Shown one piece after another: positions 34,203 through 43,099 of a DNA stretch of 64,000 nucleotides (the stretch's first letter is position 1; each line of letters starts with the position of its first letter). The stretch spans positions 1-64,000 of the forward strand of contig JAWBSH010000004.1 in assembly GCA_038843015.1 (NCBI GenBank), in the 5' to 3' direction. Under the pieces are notes generated by a model. It was not told where the DNA came from, did not search any database, and was given only the letters and a program-made list of their open reading frames with translations. The position numbers and the translations under genes are program-made. The stretch is from Zestosphaera sp. (GTDB lineage Archaea > Thermoproteota > Thermoprotei_A > Sulfolobales > NBVN01).

Positions 34203-34916
34203 TTACGTTACGTCTATTACTTGTACTTGTATCGGTTGTTCTGCCTTACCTTGTTCTTTGGGGGAAGGCTTAGCAGGCGGTGGAGTCACCTCTGTAACAG
34301 GCTTTATTTCACCGGCTTCACTCTCCAACTTCGTGATTAGTTCTAAGTGTTTCTCAACATCTCTTTTCTCATCGAGTGCCTTAGCTTTGTTATTTCTGAG
34401 AAGTTCTGAGGCTGCCTTATACGCTTGATCACTTATTTCGTTACCCATGTAGAGTATCTGCATGTTAGTCATGTCTTTCTCAAGTCTTATTACGAGATCC
34501 TCTAACTCACCTGCTCTCTTCCTAAGAAGCTCCTTAACCTTACTAACTTCTTCCTTGAGTGCTCTAAACTCACTATCTAGTTTCTTCTTTAATTCCTCGT
34601 ATGCGTGTGCAGGTATAGAAGCCTTCCTAAACAACTCTTCAGTAGCTCTTAATCTTCTCTTAACTCTGTCGAGCTTGTTCTCAGCTTCTATCGCTAGAAC
34701 TTTCCACTCAGGCATTACGACAGGTCCGTCAGGCGTTAGCTTGACTCTGCTGACCGGGACATTCTCGTATATAGCGTCATTAATCACTACTTCTAGAGTT
34801 TCTACCTCTCCAGAAACGTTGCTGAACGTAGCTACTAACCTGCCAATGACTCTCCCATACTCATCTTTTATTAACTGACCCACATACTTATCAACTTGAT
34901 CTAAAGTTATTACCAC
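34203..34916 (-). CDS. cdvA: CdvA, membrane-binding division protein
   Basis: 238 residues from GTG 34916. The ORF is open to 35021, but that part lies at and before a TATA box (34954-34967), so it is not coding. N-terminal PRC-barrel-like beta domain (LDQVDKYVGQLIKDEYGRVI), a long coiled coil (about 90-200: KLDRVKRRLRATEELFRKAS, LKEEVSKVKELLRKRAGELE), a Pro-rich linker, and a short C-terminal IQVQVIDVT strand that fits the E3B peptide pairing with the CdvB winged helix. CdvA recruits CdvB to the membrane. First gene of the operon, 19 bp before cdvB. Confidence 0.95.
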   Translation of the reverse strand: MVITLDQVDKYVGQLIKDEYGRVIGRLVATFSNVSGEVETLEVVINDAIYENVPVSRVKLTPDGPVVMPEWKVLAIEAENKLDRVKRRLRATEELFRKASIPAHAYEELKKKLDSEFRALKEEVSKVKELLRKRAGELEDLVIRLEKDMTNMQILYMGNEISDQAYKAASELLRNNKAKALDEKRDVEKHLELITKLESEAGEIKPVTEVTPPPAKPSPKEQGKAEQPIQVQVIDVT

Positions 34917-34953
34917 TGCATTCAACACCTCACAGTAATACTGACAAACATAG

Positions 34954-34967
34954 AAATACTTAAAAGG
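34954..34967 (-). promoter_or_regulatory. TATA box of the cdvABC operon
   Basis: On the minus strand CCTTTTAAGTATTT. It predicts a start near 34935, with GAGGTG then GTG 34916. This places the start codon 35 codons inside the longest frame. Confidence 0.55.
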
Positions 34968-35226
34968 AGTCGGGGGGTGTTTTTCGGGTTTCTGAAAGAA
35001 CTTCACTAATTTCTCAAGCACTTTTCTTCAGGTCTAGCAATGTCGTGTTGGATTTTGTGCAGTTCTCATCACATGGTGAATAGTTCACGAACCCCCTATA
35101 TCTGAGACTATAGTTGCAGGGCAAACTCTATTAATGTAAACTACCGATAGACGTCATTCAAGAGTTCTGTGTAGTAGGAGTTAAGAAGGATTTGAATTAA
35201 AAATAAAAAGAGATTAGGATTTGAGT

Positions 35227-35427
35227 TTACTCTTTAATTAGTCCCTTCTTCTTGAGGTCCTCGACTTCTTTCTTGCTTAAGAACCTAACTACCTTGATCT
35301 TAGTCTCGGGGCTAGTGCCTACTACTGCCCATCTGTTGTTCTTCAGCTTCATGAATTGCGGGTTCTGAATCTCTACTTTCTTCTTGGCTTTTACATCAAA
35401 AGCCATCCACTTCTCCATAGTTTTCAC
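35227..35427 (-). CDS. Small zinc-ribbon-like protein that has lost all four cysteines
   Basis: 66 residues. MAFDVKAKKKVEIQNPQFMK and VGTSPETKIKVVRF line up, from memory, with small archaeal zinc ribbons of the DUF5679 type (YCVKCRKKVEIKNP... KGTCPECGTKVFR). At the four ligand positions this protein has Asp, Ala, Ser and Thr. The fold may now be held by other contacts, perhaps nucleic acid or ribosome binding given the basic pI. A true start at MEKWM is possible. Stand-alone gene. Confidence 0.65.
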   Translation of the reverse strand: MKTMEKWMAFDVKAKKKVEIQNPQFMKLKNNRWAVVGTSPETKIKVVRFLSKKEVEDLKKKGLIKE

Positions 35428-35706
35428 CGCACTAATAATATCTACTAGGAAGTATATAAACTTATTGAAGGTTGTCTCATTGTATTCTTCAGGTAAATCT
35501 TTATAATAATGTGTAAGTAATTTTATTGAAGTGTGTACAGTGTGTTATAGGTAAAAAATCTCATGAAATACAAAAATTACATTTGCCTTATAAAGTGAGT
35601 GAATCTAGAGTGGGCAGTTAGTTGAGTTATCAAGTGATTAACCAGCATAATAAGTTTGCAGCCTGATTACCTTACAGAGTTTTCTCCGTCAGAATTGCGG
35701 TACTAT
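35428..35706. other. AT-rich intergenic region
   Basis: No gene is supported. GCCTTATAAAGTG (about 35585-35597) is a TATA-like box without a clear product. No repeat from elsewhere in the window is found. Confidence 0.35.
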
Positions 35707-36228
35707 CTAGAGTATCGTTGAGGGCTCTTTTCCTGTTTTCGTCTTGGGAGGAATTACTGGAAAGTCTTCGTTAAAAGTGGAAACTATGGTGAAGAAAGTG
35801 TTTATTAACGTGTAGAGGTGTTCTACGAATTTAGGCTTATAATCCTCACTCAACTCACTTCTGAACACTACTCGCGCTACCGTAATCGCTTGAAGGTCTA
35901 CGGGACTTGGTTGTAGTCCAGTATTACATGTTGGACACACAGTAATGATTCTGTACATGAGCTTCGACGAGAACCTTAATGCCTCCTCAGCACTCAACTC
36001 ACTTAGTTTTTTCTTATGTTCTGGGGATACAGCAACACCTAATAAGAGGACATAACGGTCTTCCCTACCCTCAGGCCTGAAAATCTTGAGATTCACGTGG
36101 AGTGGGGGTTGCGTGAAGACGTCGAGACCCCAAGCAATCCTGAAATGTGGCTGTGTCTCAAGCTTCCTAATATTAAAGCCCTCCTCTATAAGCCACTTAC
36201 TTATTAGCTCGTCCTCTTGAAGACTCAC
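35707..36228 (-). CDS. DUF2299-like hypothetical protein
   Basis: 173 residues. ISKWLIEEGFNIRKLETQPH with the following FRIAW and LHVNLKIFRPEGREDRYVLL suggests the DUF2299 fold, resembling type III secretion chaperone-like domains found in several archaea. A CPTCNTG pair in the middle might bind metal or form a disulfide. The C-terminal 25 residues are Pro/Lys-rich and probably disordered. Function unknown; family assignment is tentative. Confidence 0.55.
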   Translation of the reverse strand: MSLQEDELISKWLIEEGFNIRKLETQPHFRIAWGLDVFTQPPLHVNLKIFRPEGREDRYVLLLGVAVSPEHKKKLSELSAEEALRFSSKLMYRIITVCPTCNTGLQPSPVDLQAITVARVVFRSELSEDYKPKFVEHLYTLINTFFTIVSTFNEDFPVIPPKTKTGKEPSTIL

Positions 36229-36438
36229 TTAACGCCACCAACTATATGAGTGTTGAGGACATTATTATACACTTATTAATAAGCTATTAATAAGCATTCT
36301 CTTTAAGTGGTTGCCCGTGTCCGTTAGCTAGTTTTTGGTTGTTTTAGCTGTTTTTGGTTTTTCTGGGTACGGGTTCATCCCACCTGTTTATCTCTTTTCT
36401 CCCCGCTTACGGCTCCAGGGGTGTCGTAGGGATCCCTA

Positions 36439-36510
36439 GAGTCATCGGCGAAGAGTGGTTCACAGAGTCTCGTCCCTCGCCAACGACTCATCAGCTCATC
36501 GGCTCCCAGC
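36439..36510 (-). ncRNA. Candidate structured RNA with strong TATA box
   Basis: GAGTC (36439-36443) pairs with GACTC (36485-36489) and GGCGA (36447-36451) with TCGCC (36477-36481), separated by symmetric 3-base internal loops. On the minus strand AAGGTATATAAG (36529-36540) is a near-perfect TATA box predicting a start near 36508. The 5' part reads GCCGATGAGCTGATGAGTC, with two box-C-like ATGA motifs. GC-rich against AT-rich flanks. The RNA may extend down to about 36380. No ORF is convincing. Confidence 0.45.
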
Positions 36511-36661
36511 TATTAAAACACGTGGATGCTTATATACCTTTACGTTAGCTCCCGAAACCCACAGAGGTAACCCAAATAACCAAAAAACCAAAACTAAACA
36601 ACATACAAACAGCCACATTAAGTATTTAATCCTTCTAGTAAGATGTTATAGGGGTGTTAGT

Positions 36662-37753
36662 TTGCTTGGTAAACATCCTCTAGAGTTACCGCAACCCAGA
36701 AAGCTTAGTAAGGAGGAAGTAGCTGAAGCTTTGAGACTCTCTATAATAGCTGAGCTAGACGCTATAAACCTGTACCTACAGCTAGCCAGGTATTCTGAAG
36801 ACGAAAACGTTAGGAAGGTATTTGAAGACATAGCTAAGGAAGAGAAGACTCATGTAGGCGAGTTCCTCACCTTACTTAAGTCTTTAGACCCTGAGCAAGT
36901 AGCTGAGCTTAAAGCGGGTGCTAAGGAAGTGAAAGAATTAACTGGGATTACGGTATCGGATAACGACCCACCGATTCAGGAGACTACAGAAGATGAAACA
37001 TTAAAGAAGCTGAGTATTAAAGCTAAGGAGATTGTTGACTCGGTTAGGAAGTTACGTAAAGTGCTAGGAGTTGTTCATGTAGGTAGGGGGGTTGAGGCTC
37101 TCCCACTAGAAGAAGCAGTAGTGGAAGAAACTGCTAGGTCCAAGATTAGTAAGGTGGTGATGCTTAGCGAGATTAGCACTCAATTCAGTATTAAAGTGAG
37201 GATATTAGATTACTGGAGTAAGACAGGGATTCAGCCAGACCTGGCGCCACTCTCACTAGCTTCAACAAAGCTCGCTCTGGCTGAAGATAAAATAATTCTT
37301 GAGGGAGACCTAGAGAGGGGGTGGCCCGGACTCCTCACTTGTAAGATGAGTATTAAGGACGAATTAAGTGACTGGAGCATACCAGGAAATCCAGTAGCAG
37401 ATGTCTCGAAAGCAGTTAAGAGCTTAATTAATGAAGCTATACCACCACCCTACGTGCTGTTAGTGAGTCCGGCAAGATATGCCGACCTATTAAGATACAC
37501 TGAGAGGGCAGGCGTCATGGAACTAGAGAGAGTTAAAGCTCTAGTGAGTGAGGTTGTGCAGACCCCTCTATTAACTGATAATGATGTCTTAGTAATTTCA
37601 ACAAACAAGTACATGATAGATTTAGTTGTCGGAGCTGATACAGTCTTAGACTACCTAGGACCCTCAGCTGACGAACACTTATACAGACTTTGGGAAACTC
37701 TCGTATTAAGGATAAAGAATCCTAAAGCGATAGTGCATCTTATGAAAAAATAA
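36662..37753 (+). CDS. Encapsulin shell protein with fused N-terminal ferritin-like domain
   Basis: About 364 residues from TTG 36662, with GGGGTG five bases upstream; the longer frame crosses the RNA-like region and the promoter and is rejected. Residues 1-75: encapsulated-ferritin (EncFtn) helix pair with AELDAINLYLQLARYSED and AKEEKTHVGEFLTLLKSLDP, carrying the E...ExxH iron ligands. A linker follows, then a HK97-fold Linocin-M18/encapsulin domain (about 120-364) ending HLYRLWETLVLRIKNPKAIV. As in Pyrococcus, the fusion would put ferroxidase domains inside a protein cage for iron storage. TATA box AAGTATTTAATCC at about 36620. Confidence 0.93.
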   Translation: MLGKHPLELPQPRKLSKEEVAEALRLSIIAELDAINLYLQLARYSEDENVRKVFEDIAKEEKTHVGEFLTLLKSLDPEQVAELKAGAKEVKELTGITVSDNDPPIQETTEDETLKKLSIKAKEIVDSVRKLRKVLGVVHVGRGVEALPLEEAVVEETARSKISKVVMLSEISTQFSIKVRILDYWSKTGIQPDLAPLSLASTKLALAEDKIILEGDLERGWPGLLTCKMSIKDELSDWSIPGNPVADVSKAVKSLINEAIPPPYVLLVSPARYADLLRYTERAGVMELERVKALVSEVVQTPLLTDNDVLVISTNKYMIDLVVGADTVLDYLGPSADEHLYRLWETLVLRIKNPKAIVHLMKK

Positions 37754-38112
37754 CTATCTGTATTTTCAACTACCAATATTTTAAATTCTCTCACTTCTGA
37801 AATTTTGGATAATTCATTGGTTTGAGAGCAACTTAATGATTTAATGCGTTTTAACTTCTGTACTAAGTCTTAAACACCTCATCATTATTTAGCTGATAGT
37901 AATGCCTGAGATTATGAATTTAGGAATCATTGCTCTCGGAAAGCCTAGCCCCTGAGAGTAGGGGAAAACGCGTCCTATCCAGGTAATTAATAACTAAAGA
38001 CTTGAATACCTGCTTAGTTAGTGCATTAACATGCTTTAAGTTCTCGTTGTGAGATTTAAAGAGTACTAATATGAATTAAAGCTTTTTTAATTTTAGTTGA
38101 GAAGATATTCGG
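37754..38112. other. AT-rich intergenic region with a small GC-rich hairpin
   Basis: Mostly AT-rich, including the promoter of the aminotransferase (AATTAAAGCTTTTTTAATTT near 38075-38095). CCCC-TGAGAGTA-GGGG (about 37949-37964) lies in a short GC-rich patch after a TATA-like GATTATGAATTTAG. It might be a small RNA; evidence is thin. Confidence 0.3.
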
Positions 38113-39330
38113 GTGATATTTACGAGAAAGATTTCGTTAAGGTCTTCAAAAATAAAGCCTTCACCTCATAGAAGGCTTGTAGCTAAAGTTGACGAGCTCC
38201 TTAAGTCTGGAAGAACTGTTTATAATTACTCTGCTGGTCAGCCAGGCCTCCCACCCGATGAAGACTTAATTAATGACTTCTACAGCAGGCTCGTTAAGAA
38301 TCCTTTTAATCATTTTAGATACCTATCTACGAAGGGGTTGTACGAACTACGTGAAGCTATCAAGGATGATTTAAAGAAGTATGGTGGCTTTGAAGTAGAT
38401 CCTGAAAATATTGTTGTGACTTCAGGCGGTGTTGAGGGAATGAACTTGTCGCTAATAACTACTACAGACCCTGGCGACGAGATAGTTTTACTAGATCCGA
38501 CATATAGCGTATACTGGGATTTAGCAGAACTGTATGACCTGAGAATAAAAAGATGTAGTCAAGTAATCGATAATGATTTCCAGCCCGAGGAAGAATGTTT
38601 AAAGAACTCTATAAGCAGGAATACAGCTGCTGTCATAGTAGTTAGTCCTGACAACCCGACTAGCAGAGTAATACGAGAAGACTTAATGAAGCTCATAGCT
38701 GATTTATGTGTAGACAATGATGTGTGGCTCATATATGATGAAGCTTATAAGCATGTCATATATGAGGGCGAGCATGTGTGGATTCAGAGATACTCTAGAA
38801 CCATGGAGAAGCTAATAAGTATCAACTCATTCTCAAAAGATGTCGCTATACCTGGCTTTAGAGTTGGGTACACGTACGCACCAAAAGAAGTGATATCTGA
38901 GATGGTCAAGATTAAAGGACTCTTAAGTATTACCTCACCTGTTCCTGGACAGTGGTTTGCTTACTACGCACTCACTTCAGGCATAAAAGAAAAATACTTG
39001 GGTAAAGTACTCCCGATATATAGGTCTAGGAGAGACGCACTATACGACGCTATAAGAAAGTATTTACCTGAAGCAAGAGTGTGGAAACCACCAGCTTCTA
39101 TGTATTTATTCCCTGACATGTCGCCTTACCTAGGAAAACTTAAGATGAACGACATCGATTTCACGTATCAACTAGCAGATCAGAAAGGAGTAGTAATGTT
39201 ACCGGGCTCCATATTCGGTAATTACGGAAACAACTACCTTAGAATAACTTTCGTAACACAGCCAGAAGATAAGCTTAGAAAAGGCATCGAGATAATGGCG
39301 GAATTCATAAATGAACTAGAAAAGCAATAA
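38113..39330 (+). CDS. Class I/II pyridoxal-phosphate aminotransferase
   Basis: 405 residues from GTG 38113. YNYSAGQPGLPPDEDLINDF is the substrate-gate N-terminus, VVTSGGVEGMNLSL the cofactor phosphate loop, SPDNPTSRVI the N-P-x-S motif, WLIYDEAYKHVIYEG the D/Y pair, and INSFSKDVAIPGFRVGY holds the Schiff-base lysine with the R for the carboxylate. It belongs to the aspartate/aromatic aminotransferase group (fold type I, subgroup I gamma). The amino donor cannot be fixed from sequence. Stand-alone gene. Confidence 0.9.
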   Translation: MIFTRKISLRSSKIKPSPHRRLVAKVDELLKSGRTVYNYSAGQPGLPPDEDLINDFYSRLVKNPFNHFRYLSTKGLYELREAIKDDLKKYGGFEVDPENIVVTSGGVEGMNLSLITTTDPGDEIVLLDPTYSVYWDLAELYDLRIKRCSQVIDNDFQPEEECLKNSISRNTAAVIVVSPDNPTSRVIREDLMKLIADLCVDNDVWLIYDEAYKHVIYEGEHVWIQRYSRTMEKLISINSFSKDVAIPGFRVGYTYAPKEVISEMVKIKGLLSITSPVPGQWFAYYALTSGIKEKYLGKVLPIYRSRRDALYDAIRKYLPEARVWKPPASMYLFPDMSPYLGKLKMNDIDFTYQLADQKGVVMLPGSIFGNYGNNYLRITFVTQPEDKLRKGIEIMAEFINELEKQ

Positions 39331-39607
39331 TTCCAGATTCTGTTAAGCCGCGATCAATTATTATTTTAGACTTAGGCTGAACTGAATTTATAGACTTTCA
39401 CACTTTCCGCTAATGTTTAGTCTCACGTGAACAAAACTAAAACAAGAAGAAAACAATAGCACGTCTTATCAAGCATAATATTATGGGAGAGCAGGTTGTT
39501 AAGCGTTAGTCTGCTATTAAGAGCTTGGGCAGAAGTTTTCTTTAATCTAGTAAAAAAGCTTATTAACTCTCTAACAAGAGTTTTTAAGGTTTACGGAGGT
39601 GGTCTAG
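39331..39607. promoter_or_regulatory. Intergenic region with the TFB promoter
   Basis: Two TATA-like blocks, AAAAAAGCTTATTAAC (about 39555-39570) and GTTTTTAAGG (39580-39589), precede GGAGGTGG and the tfb ATG. The rest is AT-rich, without a supported gene. Confidence 0.4.
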
Positions 39608-40534
39608 ATGGCAGAGCATGAGAAGCAGGAGGATAGATGTCCTCCGGGTAAGATTATTTACGATGAGGTCAGGGGAGAGTATATATGTACTGAGAGTGGT
39701 GAAGTCATTGAGGAGAGGGTCGTAGATCAGGGTCCTGAGTGGAGAGCGTTTACTCCTGAAGAGAAGGAGAGGAGGTCACGTTCTGGCTCTCCACTCTCAC
39801 AGACTTTACATGATAGCGGCATAGCTACCATGATTGATTGGCGTGATAGGGATGCTTCAGGCAAGAAGCTTGAGCTAGAGCGTAAGTTAGAAGCTATGCG
39901 TATGCGTAAGTGGCAGATAAGGACTAGGATACAGAATAGCATAGACAGGAACATAACTCAAGCAGCTGAAGAGCTCGATAGGTTAGCTGTGGAGTTGGGT
40001 CTTCCTGAAGCTATCAAGGACGAGGCCGCAAGTATCTATAGGAAAGCTGTCGAGAGAGGTGTGGTTAGGGGTAGGGCTGTAGAAGCCGTTGTCGCTGCTT
40101 GCCTCTACATAGCTTGTAGACTCTACAAACTGCCCAGGTCTCTTGACGACATCGCAGAATACACTAAGACTCAAAAGAAGGAAATAGCCAGGTGTTTCAG
40201 GTTACTAGTTCGTGAACTCAACATTAAGATACCTGTCTCAGGAGCTAGTGATTACATACCGCAAATGATTTCAGCGTTAGGGCTCGGCGGGAAAGTAGAA
40301 GCCAAGGCTAAGGAAATACTTGAGTTAGCTAAAAGTACTGGAATCACTGCAGGTAAAGACCCGGCAGGAGTAGCCGCGGCAGCGGTCTACATAGCTGCCA
40401 GACTTTGCGGTATAAAGAAGACCCAAAAAGACATAGCTCAAGTAGCTGGCGTGACTGAAGTTACAGTGAGAAACAGATATAGAGAGATAACACAACAACT
40501 AAATCTTAAAGTTCCGGAAGACGAGGAAGATTAA
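39608..40534 (+). CDS. tfb: Transcription initiation factor TFB
   Basis: 308 residues. The N-terminal ribbon reads [20 protein letters not shown] then [19 protein letters not shown]: only the first cysteine of each pair is kept, as in Sulfolobus TFB1, so zinc binding is altered or lost. B-reader/linker segment [20 protein letters not shown] follows. Two cyclin folds (about 110-200 and 205-300) bind TBP and [20 protein letters not shown] and [13 protein letters not shown] are typical of the second. It places RNA polymerase at promoters. Confidence 0.97.
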   Translation: MAEHEKQEDRCPPGKIIYDEVRGEYICTESGEVIEERVVDQGPEWRAFTPEEKERRSRSGSPLSQTLHDSGIATMIDWRDRDASGKKLELERKLEAMRMRKWQIRTRIQNSIDRNITQAAEELDRLAVELGLPEAIKDEAASIYRKAVERGVVRGRAVEAVVAACLYIACRLYKLPRSLDDIAEYTKTQKKEIARCFRLLVRELNIKIPVSGASDYIPQMISALGLGGKVEAKAKEILELAKSTGITAGKDPAGVAAAAVYIAARLCGIKKTQKDIAQVAGVTEVTVRNRYREITQQLNLKVPEDEED

Positions 40535-40661
40535 TTTCCTCTCACTTTTTAGGGTTAGGGAGTTGTTTCTTGTCTGTGGTTTTAGGTTTTTCAAAGCTTT
40601 TAATGTGATTGGGTGTGGGCAAGGACTTCTAAGCCTCTGAAGCTTATGAACGTTTTGGTAA

Positions 40662-40775
40662 CTCTGGGTTTCCGAGACTCGCGGCAGACCGTGAGGAGGG
40701 GACTCAGGAAAACCCTAACGACCTGTCCTAAGAAGAACTACGAAAACCTAAGACGGGAAACGGTTAGGTATCTGT
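40662..40775 (+). repeat. Dispersed hairpin element, family B copy 2
   Basis: CTCTGGGTTTCCGAG (40662-40676) folds as CTC-T-GG-GTTT-CC-GAG, followed by GACTCGCGGCAGACCGTGAGGA. GGGAAACGGTTAGGT (40755-40769) is the 3' block. The 5' flank also shares GTTGTTTCTT and GGTTTTTC-type T-rich sequence with copy 1. AAGCTTATG (40640-40648) resembles a TATA box. It is the shortest well-preserved copy and has no transposase remains nearby. Confidence 0.5.
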
Positions 40776-40800
40776 CTCTTATTCTATAGTTAAAAGAATT

Positions 40801-41133
40801 TTATTCGGTTTCTATGAATATTATACTCTCTGCAGGAATACCGAACTCCTCGACAAGTATATTTTTGGCTTTCTGTCTTTGATCACCCTGTATTTCTATA
40901 TGGTTATTCTTGACCGTACCGCCAGTCGCTAATCTACTCTTGAGAACAGAAGCTACTTTCTTTAAGTCATAAGTTGATGGGTCTATACCCTCTATAATAG
41001 TGACCTCCTTACCGAACTTCCTCTTCTCTAACCTGATCTTAATGAGTTGCTCCTCAGCACCTAACTGAACACAAAGTTCCTCTGGTAACCCACCACATAG
41101 AGAGACTATATCCACCTTGCTTTTCTTGCTCAT
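40801..41133 (-). CDS. Translation initiation factor aIF1 (SUI1 family)
   Basis: 110 residues. [20 protein letters not shown] is the archaeal lead-in; [40 protein letters not shown] and [20 protein letters not shown] are the SUI1/eIF1 core that sits in the P site and checks start codons. Length is standard for archaeal aIF1. No partner genes. Confidence 0.95.
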   Translation of the reverse strand: MSKKSKVDIVSLCGGLPEELCVQLGAEEQLIKIRLEKRKFGKEVTIIEGIDPSTYDLKKVASVLKSRLATGGTVKNNHIEIQGDQRQKAKNILVEEFGIPAESIIFIETE

Positions 41134-41191
41134 CTCACACCCTACTTCATGTAATAAACTCTCAAAAGTTTATAAAGGTTTCTGGAGGAAG

Positions 41192-42616
41192 CTAATCCGA
41201 GCTAGTTAGCGTTACTGATTCGGAAGCTACTGCGGTTAACTCTCTTATGAGACTCACGGTCTCTTCAATACATTCGTACATTTCTTTGCTAATTGCTACG
41301 TAAGGTTGCTTGAATCTCCTCCATAAGTAAGCTCTAAAGCCGATATTACCTTCTGAGCCCTCGTACTCGAATCTTACTATGACATCAGCAACTCTCGATT
41401 CTAGTTTATAACTAAAATCGTCTGTGTAAGCCCCGATCCTAACAACTATCTTCCCTAACTTTCTCAAGTAATTCATCTGATTATAGAGTTCTCGAATATG
41501 GTCGCTAACGCTTGTAGTATGTCGAGGTATCTCAACTCCGTGGAAAACTACTATGTGTGGGTCTAGCTCCTCAATTATTGATAATTCACGTGCTACGAGT
41601 TGTGAAACACTATATGAGAATGGGTTAACACTCTTGAATACTACGTGGTTCTTAACTAGCCTCTCACTCAAATCTTTGTTGAAGCCCTTATTAACGAGAC
41701 TACGTACTAGAGCTTCTCGTATCGAGACTGGCGGGTATTTATAGCTTATAAAGAGTAGCTTCATATTCTCCTTCACGGCCAAACCAAGTAGCATTATGGC
41801 TAAATCTATGTAATCACTGTCTGGCGGGTAAGTGATATTTATAACCATACCCTTATGTATGTGATTTAGTGTCTTGCGAAGTAGACTGCAAGGCAATTCG
41901 AGTTCTTCGCCTGCTTCAACAACTTCATCTAATATCGTCGGCACCCAAACCTCAATTCCTTTACCCTCACGTATTGAAATAGGTATTTCTGCCAGCAGTA
42001 TCGGAGCTCCTCTAGCTTTCCTGATCTCAAGCGTCCTAACCAAGAAGCCTTCTTCCTTCCTATGCTTCAGTATTAAGACTGCGTCGGAAACGAATTCAAT
42101 ACTCCCTAATTCTAGGGATTCAGAACCATAAGGCATCTCAGCAATCAGTATGAGTAAACCGTTAATTACTCGCGATATCGTGTAGAAGAAGTTTTGAAGC
42201 CAAGACCTCTTCTCACTATCTTTCTCGAGTATATCTAAAAGAGGATTTACAGAATCTAACACCACCACATCATAATCTTCAGAAACAAACTTGCTTATTG
42301 CTTCAGAAACCCCCTCTATATCGAGTGTCATAGGTATCTTAACAAATCTTAAAGACCCTGCAGACTCAGTCTTCTCTAGGTCAAGCCCTAACATACTCAT
42401 GTATTTATAGAGCTTCTCTCTGTCCTCCTGCAGGGATACGTACAGGCATCTATACCCCTTAAGAGCATTAGAGTAGCATATAGTAGAAGCCATAGTAGTC
42501 TTTCCAGATCCTGGATGTCCTGCTATAACCATAGTATACGGGGGAGAAATAAAGTCCCCTAAAATCTTATCTAATCCCTCTATACCAAGTCTTAGAAACT
42601 TGTTTGATTCCCTCAC
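41192..42616 (-). CDS. KaiC-like RecA-superfamily ATPase with a degenerate second domain
   Basis: 474 residues. N-terminal domain: FLRLGIEGLDKILGDFISPP (KaiC start), Walker A VIAGHPGSGKTTMAST, SLQEDREKLYKYM with the catalytic glutamates, Walker B DVVVLDSVNPLLDI. The second half (about 240-474) follows the same strand order (KGMVINITYPPDSDYIDLAI, HIVVFHGVEIPRHTTSVSDH) but has no Walker A, so only one ATP site is expected. Archaeal KaiC-like proteins are linked to motility, signalling or redox control; no partner kinase is nearby. Function open. Confidence 0.8.
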   Translation of the reverse strand: MRESNKFLRLGIEGLDKILGDFISPPYTMVIAGHPGSGKTTMASTICYSNALKGYRCLYVSLQEDREKLYKYMSMLGLDLEKTESAGSLRFVKIPMTLDIEGVSEAISKFVSEDYDVVVLDSVNPLLDILEKDSEKRSWLQNFFYTISRVINGLLILIAEMPYGSESLELGSIEFVSDAVLILKHRKEEGFLVRTLEIRKARGAPILLAEIPISIREGKGIEVWVPTILDEVVEAGEELELPCSLLRKTLNHIHKGMVINITYPPDSDYIDLAIMLLGLAVKENMKLLFISYKYPPVSIREALVRSLVNKGFNKDLSERLVKNHVVFKSVNPFSYSVSQLVARELSIIEELDPHIVVFHGVEIPRHTTSVSDHIRELYNQMNYLRKLGKIVVRIGAYTDDFSYKLESRVADVIVRFEYEGSEGNIGFRAYLWRRFKQPYVAISKEMYECIEETVSLIRELTAVASESVTLTSSD

Positions 42617-42754
42617 GACATCAACCTCCCAGTTGATCTCGTTGCTTCTTAATATAATTAAGTATCTCTCCTAAATAAAAATTATAATGATCGAACTCAC
42701 TAACTAGGAATTTAAATACGGCAAAACCTTCTTTAAGTCTTTTCTCGGCTTAAT

Positions 42755-42967
42755 TCACAAGAGAGGTACGAGTTCTGAGCGGCAGTAGGGGCACTTACCA
42801 TTTAAGGCTTTATAGTCTCCAGAACAAATGATTACTTTATCCATGCCGCACTTACTGCAAGTGTATAAGATGTCTCTCCCAACATGTAGTGATTTCCTAC
42901 ATATAGTGCAATTTTTAGTTACCCAGCCTAAGTGTCCTGACGCGTTAATGCCTCTCAACATGCCCAT
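42755..42967 (-). CDS. Small zinc-ribbon protein
   Basis: About 70 residues from ATG 42967, preferred for GGTGGTG seven bases upstream; the frame opens at 42991. Cysteine pairs CTICRKSL, YTCSKCGMD and GKCPYCRSELVPLL, plus IIC, allow two zinc ribbons. The layout resembles the archaeal small zinc-ribbon RNA-binding proteins linked to translation (COG2888-like), but the match is loose. It stands between the KaiC-like gene and a divergent phosphoesterase gene. Confidence 0.65.
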   Translation of the reverse strand: MGMLRGINASGHLGWVTKNCTICRKSLHVGRDILYTCSKCGMDKVIICSGDYKALNGKCPYCRSELVPLL

Positions 42968-43099
42968 CGAGTTCACCACCACATTTTTCATATTTTAGTT
43001 AATAAGCTAATATCGCTCTTAATTACTTTGTCACACGTTCTTCTAGGAAATCTGTTATTAACCCCTCAAACTACTTTGTGTCTTAGAGGTTGGTGTGGG

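Noticed and set aside
34917-35021. 35-residue N-terminal extension of CdvA
   Set aside because: It includes and precedes the promoter TATA box; known CdvA proteins begin near the GTG at 34916.
35022-35110. Box C/D sRNA on the minus strand (TGATGA ... CTGA 38 bases apart)
   Set aside because: C-D spacing fits, but no acceptable D' or C' box lies between, and no promoter is at the right distance.
36455-36661. Upstream extension of the encapsulin frame
   Set aside because: It crosses the RNA-like region and the TATA box; the TTG at 36662 has GGGGTG at the right distance and begins the ferritin-like domain.
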